Below are positions 5,488 to 6,033 of a DNA stretch of 6,033 nucleotides, in pieces. The notes under the pieces were generated by a model. It saw only the letters and a list, made by a program, of their open reading frames with translations, searched no databases and was not told the DNA's origin. Numbering within the stretch: position 1 is the first letter of the stretch; each line of letters begins with the position of its first letter. The position numbers and the translations under genes were made by a program. Source of the DNA: Candidatus Aminicenantota bacterium (GTDB lineage: Bacteria; Acidobacteriota; Aminicenantia; Aminicenantales; UBA8522); contig DQHV01000237.1 in assembly GCA_003524335.1 (NCBI GenBank), positions 14,354 to 20,386 on the forward strand, read 5' to 3'.

Positions 5488-6033
5488 TCAGGAGTAACTC
5501 TTCAGCTTGCCGTTGAGCTCGGGAGATTGCAGCTTGCGCAGGGCTTTGGTCTCGATTTGTCTTATCCGTTCCCTCGTCACCCTGAGGCGCTCCCCGACTT
5601 CCTCCAGGGTATGGTCGCCGCTCTGCCCCAAACCGAACCTTAAGCGGATGACCTCGGCCTCTCTTTCCGTCAGGCTCTGAAGGGCCTCTTCGATCTGACG
5701 CCTCAAGCCCGAATGGATGACGGTGTCGGGAGGGGAGGGGACGCCGTCATCCCGGAGAAATTCGCTCAGGGAACTTTGGCCCTTGTCGCCGACGGGGGTC
5801 TCGATGGATACTGTCTCCTGAGTGGTCCGCAGGATTTCGGAGACCTTCTGGGGCGAGAGGCCGGTCTTTTCGGCGATCTCTTCGACCGACGGCTCTCTTC
5901 CTTTCTCCTTGATGAACGACTGGCTCAAGCGGGCCAGCTTCTGCAGCGTCTCGGTCATGTGGACCGGGATGCGGACCGTCCGGGACTGGTCGGCGATCGC
6001 CCGGGTGACGGCCTGGCGGATCCACCAGGTCGC
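5488..6033 (-). CDS. rpoD: RNA polymerase primary-type sigma factor (RpoD/SigA), C-terminal part
   Basis: 181 residues are visible, and the frame is open to the window edge at 6033, so the N-terminal part (region 1, most of region 2) lies outside; the Met at 5956-5958 is internal. The first visible residues, ATWWIRQAVTRAIADQSR then TVRIPVHM, are the end of region 2.3 and region 2.4. They are followed by region 3 (SFIKEKGREPSVEEIAEKTG) and region 4 with LTEREAEVIRLRFGL and the HTH TLEEVGERLRVTRERIRQ (about 5530-5610). Residues equivalent to E. coli sigma70 Gln437 and Thr440 (-10 reading) and His455 and Glu458 (extended -10 reading) are present at the exact spacing. This supports a group 1 or close group 2 factor, and a second RpoD-like paralog is possible. 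The C-terminus ends SPELNGKLKSYS and lacks the common LRSFL(D/E) ending. The gene converges on the reductase gene with only 13 bases between stops. Confidence 0.92.
   Translation of the reverse strand, partial: ATWWIRQAVTRAIADQSRTVRIPVHMTETLQKLARLSQSFIKEKGREPSVEEIAEKTGLSPQKVSEILRTTQETVSIETPVGDKGQSSLSEFLRDDGVPSPPDTVIHSGLRRQIEEALQSLTEREAEVIRLRFGLGQSGDHTLEEVGERLRVTRERIRQIETKALRKLQSPELNGKLKSYS

Noticed and set aside
5956..5958. Met codon on the - strand as the start of a short sigma factor
   Set aside because: The frame continues to the window edge with the conserved region 2.3/2.4 sequence, so this Met is internal (the HM of region 3.0).

Overview
The window is bacterial DNA of moderately high GC (about 60% by eye). 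It is densely coded, with five genes on the + strand followed by one on the - strand. The last gene encodes a primary-type sigma factor, so the source is a bacterium and not an archaeon. Several proteins carry iron-sulfur or redox signatures: a PurF-like protein with four cluster-type cysteines, a nuclease with a Cys-x2-Cys-x5-Cys cluster, and a thioredoxin reductase with poor NADPH motifs. This suggests, but does not prove, an anaerobe. I cannot place the lineage with confidence; an Acidobacteriota/Aminicenantes-like or similar environmental phylum is a guess.

Layout. 1-1423: amidohydrolase of the YtcJ/Amidohydro_3 family, cut at its 5' end by the window edge. 1446-2852: amidophosphoribosyltransferase (PurF) paralog that starts Met-Gly-Gly where true PurF has its catalytic Cys. 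These two genes are 22 bases apart and probably co-transcribed. 2853-2918: short intergenic stretch with a T7 run, an extended -10 promoter and a 5' UTR hairpin reaching into the ribosome binding site. 2919-3314: small DoxX-family membrane protein. 3324-4538: RecB/AddB/Cas4-type PD-(D/E)XK nuclease with an Fe-S cluster signature and an unassigned C-terminal extension. 4554-5474: thioredoxin-reductase-like flavoprotein with an intact CATC redox centre but degraded NADPH-binding motifs. These three genes look like one operon driven from the promoter at 2871-2879. 5488-6033 (- strand): C-terminal part of an RpoD/SigA-type sigma factor, convergent with the operon and cut by the window edge.

How the parts fit. 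The amidohydrolase and PurF-like pair may share a nitrogen or amine metabolic role, but no sequence evidence defines it. The DoxX/nuclease/reductase operon mixes membrane, DNA-processing and redox functions. DoxX and a thiol reductase are plausible redox partners; the nuclease's link to them may only be shared regulation. The sigma factor keeps the residues that in E. coli sigma70 read the -10 hexamer and the extended -10 TG, which fits the promoter seen in front of the DoxX gene.

No RNA genes, CRISPR arrays, insertion sequences or long repeats were found. No stretch longer than about 70 bases lacks a gene. The most unusual items are the PurF paralog that appears glutaminase-dead but keeps its cluster cysteines, and the thioredoxin reductase that probably does not use NADPH in the usual way.
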